The notes under the pieces: generated by a model
Databases searched by the model: none
Told to the model about the DNA's origin: nothing
Seen by the model: the letters and a program-made list of their open reading frames with translations, nothing else
Shown here: positions 63,701 through 64,000 of the stretch, one piece after another
How positions within the stretch are numbered: the stretch's first letter is position 1
Layout: each line of letters begins with the position of its first letter
Assembly: GCA_016218155.1 (NCBI GenBank)
Contig: JACREQ010000038.1
Span: 94,005 to 158,004, forward strand
DNA length: 64,000 nt
From: Bacteroidia bacterium
GTDB lineage: Bacteria > Bacteroidota > Bacteroidia > Bacteroidales > GWA2-32-17
Direction: 5' to 3'
Program-made: the position numbers and the translations under genes

Positions 63701-64000
63701 CAAACAATGATCCTGAAATGTACCTGATAATTCAAACTTATGTTTCTAATTCGTGTTCACAAACATGGTATGATGATCTTTCTATTGAAATAACAAGGAG
63801 TACAAATGCGAATCAACAATTTTATGCAGCCGACATAAAATCATCTCAAGATTACTATCCGGGCGGGATGCTAATGCCACAACGTAATTGGCCAGGTAAT
63901 TCCACTGTAAATGGTGGTTATCGCTTTGGATTTAATGGCAAGGAGAAAGAGGATGAAATTACAGGCTCAACTGGAAGCCATTTGGATTTTGGAGCTAGGA
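54709..64000 (+). CDS. giant RHS/YD-repeat secreted protein, 3' end outside window
   Basis: The frame is open from ATG 54709 to the window end, at least 3097 codons. It starts with a signal peptide (MQGQKRLILVLYMLFVLVSI then ANAGIE). A long beta-rich region with FnIII-like parts follows. At 58.7-60.3 kb are four degenerate repeats, each ending in a close Cys pair (such as CIDIKNC, CFEMGSC, CPPIGNC). YD repeats begin near 61.3 kb (TLYDAQGRPYES, YDELGNLKIN). The window stops in FGFNGKEKEDEITG followed by the LDFGAR end of the RHS core, so the C-terminal toxin or variable tip is not seen. It is probably exported and surface-displayed. Confidence 0.88.
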   Translation, partial: MQGQKRLILVLYMLFVLVSIANAGIEKFNNRVQCVTGNNLTVTDDRFVEMMTTGWQSDFLNYKTKNRVMLMVDQTKLGLTPFSCQVTLSISYYTYNYTSPGFFEYHNEIKTFNLDYNSSDDYIDRSIYNFEGAHKIRVDIVDVQTGNPQPLNVYLCGDIEVERYYYLDPAIAVSGLSKYYLTTTNELKLDWNHIEGAESYEVEWLLVNDYDHLDVGGITVTNYNPLLEDRFFDFNSTRVRVDSNSYKIPIIYEHGYLLYRVRPIGKTWLQDPVTLLYNLYEITGEYTGTITSGMHATDFADYYPVIPSNDDKLNWQFTMTFAEDGKCQVKKNYMDGSMRVRQEIGKVTNLDVLTVSEKFYDYNGRPAISALPSPAFSGNTYDAFMGYKPNFNQNATGQGFSKLDFDHSGGILSSMSTNNGSSKYYSNQNPFALSENSYIPSAGNYPFIQTKYTPDNTGRIRSQGGVGSEHQVGLHDTRYFYGTPMQEELDDLFGSEVGYSDFYKKNLVQDPNGQVTLTYLNMEGKTIATGLVGAPPQNLVPVDGIEPRLYDVDLLGHTASTIGIVDHGQNNVIDLTDRSLTMDRSILVSSPGNYYFEYSMDGTSYTSGCEEASVCNDCVYDLEISLVNEDGDEFLLRQIPVGGGTSPLTSNTIGTEGNTCSGVSYNYGDYQAPTPGTWFANITEIGEYHLVKKLKINSNSLANYTNHFIQGLATSPCYETTSEIFTTISSGNSCMETCLQCQQALALYTEHVYDEVNTEELIGYTTLEGEYISISEFESICDPLCNLEESPECESKKIMLLSDMGKDGQYGEVTVGGVSIVGGIIVPPTNPIINPLVFSLSVYNTNNRLKLYSKWQLVNDAHPNPSSWVPLVPNWRHPFNPEEYNFSDNSFSSKCQHYLDDNGDIYKVTLQLNGTIYTPAVVSTSNVTSVVDVNTGITTYWTCPENLLNVEDFLSEWQLSWASSLICYHPEYGFYEYCINNSEAYNFGIQLYKASPENGTDYNASLIYNWCNVSSASNLIDQDFYLYPDPQSFPTPTSVLSDPLFENYSTNSYITFYDNKYNAINGTSVNRFRKEFEEALDNYMLKDPSTPSLGYYTIWEMAWYMSMQTNCAYASNPPSAHYVPPITDPNFNKWWSTFRSLYFSTRQKLMHKSITIYSIYNYFYNGCIGDSPFYPNEDGFHHSPLYTTLIPYMIGPFPWLGYPILDHAQACGCYDAPYYSDKTPRFEESQTQLNVPNTCQTGSSLFYPIVPDPSSMEGLADNMGNLTDLNMYESCHICPNGNDLQYLLGALANDHILFTDQTIPLPQANLSCNYSECTSELQDVIHDFTGTTDNQQIFWTYDATNGDVLSMAFAPEGSIETCKIYFHIVYDPMEHDPIEANTPPSEISDFTSLQCIRPISELPSEFIPYFTSTTMSPYVVNNHFFVNAIIDGTVEPVILEVYSECIDIKNCSFDQICTNSQVGDELFNFFAALQLNHEFFLSNGSSIEIHNDGTIPSSVFPYELYLTSSIINGLEQNMVVPGNANWLWTYNNVTHTASIGQNGYPGSCTFVLTFPTGVSETDIGSFIRMEPDPANVPNGFILYGCLSSNGHTVEIHGESSCFEMGSCSSSLNGNSGIGNTPQISPYSSFLDCGVSNDGILLLADLNNYCSPTNHFPSSATYLGKLGHELEAFCGNIHLEIQNPPAGVTFANILSFETLIPDQAQLVPGGTTNYFTVIGNLSNGNQVNVIGSVIGDCPPIGNCIVIDPCCPPTNEATELMNYLNDYISVNLITTSTSNLTIQGPAISNQDQCNINFANLSALTLPVTPASHYIVQFTAINPLVIVSNGQHAFSLNAHWNNGEVSTIVGSTDCLLDLGTCDHGSSNINVANGDFTTSYAGGPCLSVNTTISNTIGFKSNFKIDAVNNPNFCDREIAFDVNTPTYLQVNFAQAFNLDLSNINNQNNRVWIKTFNLEPFTEYEFSSKIKTFTSQHIIDYVIIDPVTNQGISMFSSHYGVIKDPTPPPSTNYQVPQNDGIVMHNADWQTLIGYFFTGNAQSITIAIIVRDDFTGTTEKGRRFGIDDVVLQKLSCPPPQFVCCPTVVPGGGSIDIPGCQAVIDSLATSDAQWEYNHYVNSLVETFQQEYIAKCMDIYEQFNMMYTETSGLFTLYFYDQAGNLVKTVPPKGVVRISDPEGNEVANPDPLNPGQILDYQTYSARVQAAFDLVEQDRLQGSHLYKTKHSMGSYYKYNSLNQVVAQFMPDHDFFSNNSSNPDPELYMYSTRQWYDQYGRIVLSQNSKQLNEIPETYSYTLYDAQGRPYESGKFIPNVGTLPPFIPNNSGLVYYNSFVHWIQLSGQSREVTRTYYDNPLPSGSVAFNYIGTTQDNLRKRVSSVLYDENEDNDPLTYSNALHYSYDIHGNVKEMIVDIPELQIFSNENRYKDINYKYDLISGSVLQVAYQSGKKDAFYHKYEYDAANRLTNVYTSSDLVTWDQDAEYLYYKHGPLQRAEIGDNKVQGQDYAYTIQGWLKGVNSNTLLAKRDIGKDGFIDPLRLNKDAITSRDALGYSLNYYLNDYSSVNNTIAPIDNFIASTSLATYLYSNSGTAPSLFNGNISSMISSINQYNTGTLNLEIVPYLSAFKYDQLNRLKTSSTYSDINIANNEWGIGFSDNSFATKYSYDYNGNIDTLKRTSAGGISIDNLKYFYPNTSTFMRNTNRLTTVLDPLGNVTGSDIGDQNYGYDELGNLKINQQEGIEEIRWSNTGKVREVLRESACIHPHVCDDLEYKYDAMGNRITKIVKEFGSTSNNGGIDDPARWNYTYYIHDPSGNVMATYSKVGINTGGITPGLYLDEQYIYGSSRLGLKTPTVVTPYNNLPSTQLYSTVKGKKMYELNNHLGNVMTVISDRKIPEMEVASNVNLTSSFNGDDYNVISDYSALIVIDQTHSLPKAISVQTNSFGPSLKYRVYNGDIIELSCWLYCQSLPSGAFVAGIMNGSGTWLTYNGLQANSTLNWEQISHNFTVTNNDPEMYLIIQTYVSNSCSQTWYDDLSIEITRSTNANQQFYAADIKSSQDYYPGGMLMPQRNWPGNSTVNGGYRFGFNGKEKEDEITGSTGSHLDFGAR

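Noticed and set aside
1..64000. CRISPR arrays, insertion sequences and rRNA
   Set aside because: No regularly spaced repeats of the right length, no transposase motifs and no rRNA-like sequence were seen.

Overview
The window is low-GC DNA from a member of the Bacteroidota. Supporting signs are Bacteroidota-type promoters (a TAnnTTTG -7 box without clear Shine-Dalgarno sites), a protein with a type IX secretion-like C-terminal domain, a DUF2723 membrane glycosyltransferase, a SusC-like TonB receptor, an IntDOT-like tyrosine recombinase and giant RHS/YD-repeat proteins of the kind common in this phylum. Species cannot be named from the sequence.

Layout. (1) 1-12.4 kb looks like ordinary chromosome. 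It holds the end of a histidine kinase with its response regulator, a hotdog thioesterase, a four-gene leftward operon (HPr-kinase-like, sulfotransferase, PqqD-like, lasso-B2-like transglutaminase) that resembles RiPP tailoring but has no visible cyclase or precursor, a secreted protein / TonB receptor / lipoprotein group, a polysaccharide deacetylase and a DUF2723 protein. (2) Two tRNA-Gln genes at 12.57-12.73 kb are followed by a tyrosine recombinase and a small HTH gene, which marks the left side of an accessory region. (3) 14.6-27.1 kb is a very AT-rich leftward accessory and defence region: a secreted FnIII protein with a membrane partner, a candidate structured RNA, an MmeI-like type IIL restriction-modification enzyme, an ABC-three-component-like conflict cassette with a membrane protein sharing its N-terminal motif, an HExxH protease and several orphan genes. 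(4) 27.45-39.65 kb is a compact rightward block of 18 genes with visibly higher GC. It has several small membrane proteins, a transglutaminase-like membrane protein, a paralogous pair of small beta-rich proteins, a coiled-coil protein, a lytic transglycosylase, holin-like and spanin-like genes, a DNA methyltransferase and a RadC/JAB protein. No terminase, portal, tail or capsid protease is recognisable. I read it as a candidate tailless, membrane-containing virus (or a derivative) not matching a family I know. The lytic transglycosylase carries an A9 slippery tract that would add a membrane anchor by -1 frameshifting. (5) 40.1-64.0 kb is one long rightward operon for giant secreted proteins: a 1791-residue CUB/beta-helix protein, an OmpH/Skp-like chaperone, lipoproteins, a 1840-residue SpvB/RHS-N-like protein, a PKD protein that looks like the separated C-terminal part of it, and a >3090-residue RHS protein that runs off the window just inside the RHS core.

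How the parts fit: the recombinase next to tRNA-Gln probably brought in some or all of 12.9-39.7 kb, with defence genes and the virus-like module as cargo, although no right attachment site is visible. The RHS operon seems to be a self-contained export set with its own periplasmic chaperone. All functional calls rest on motifs read by eye; no database search was possible.
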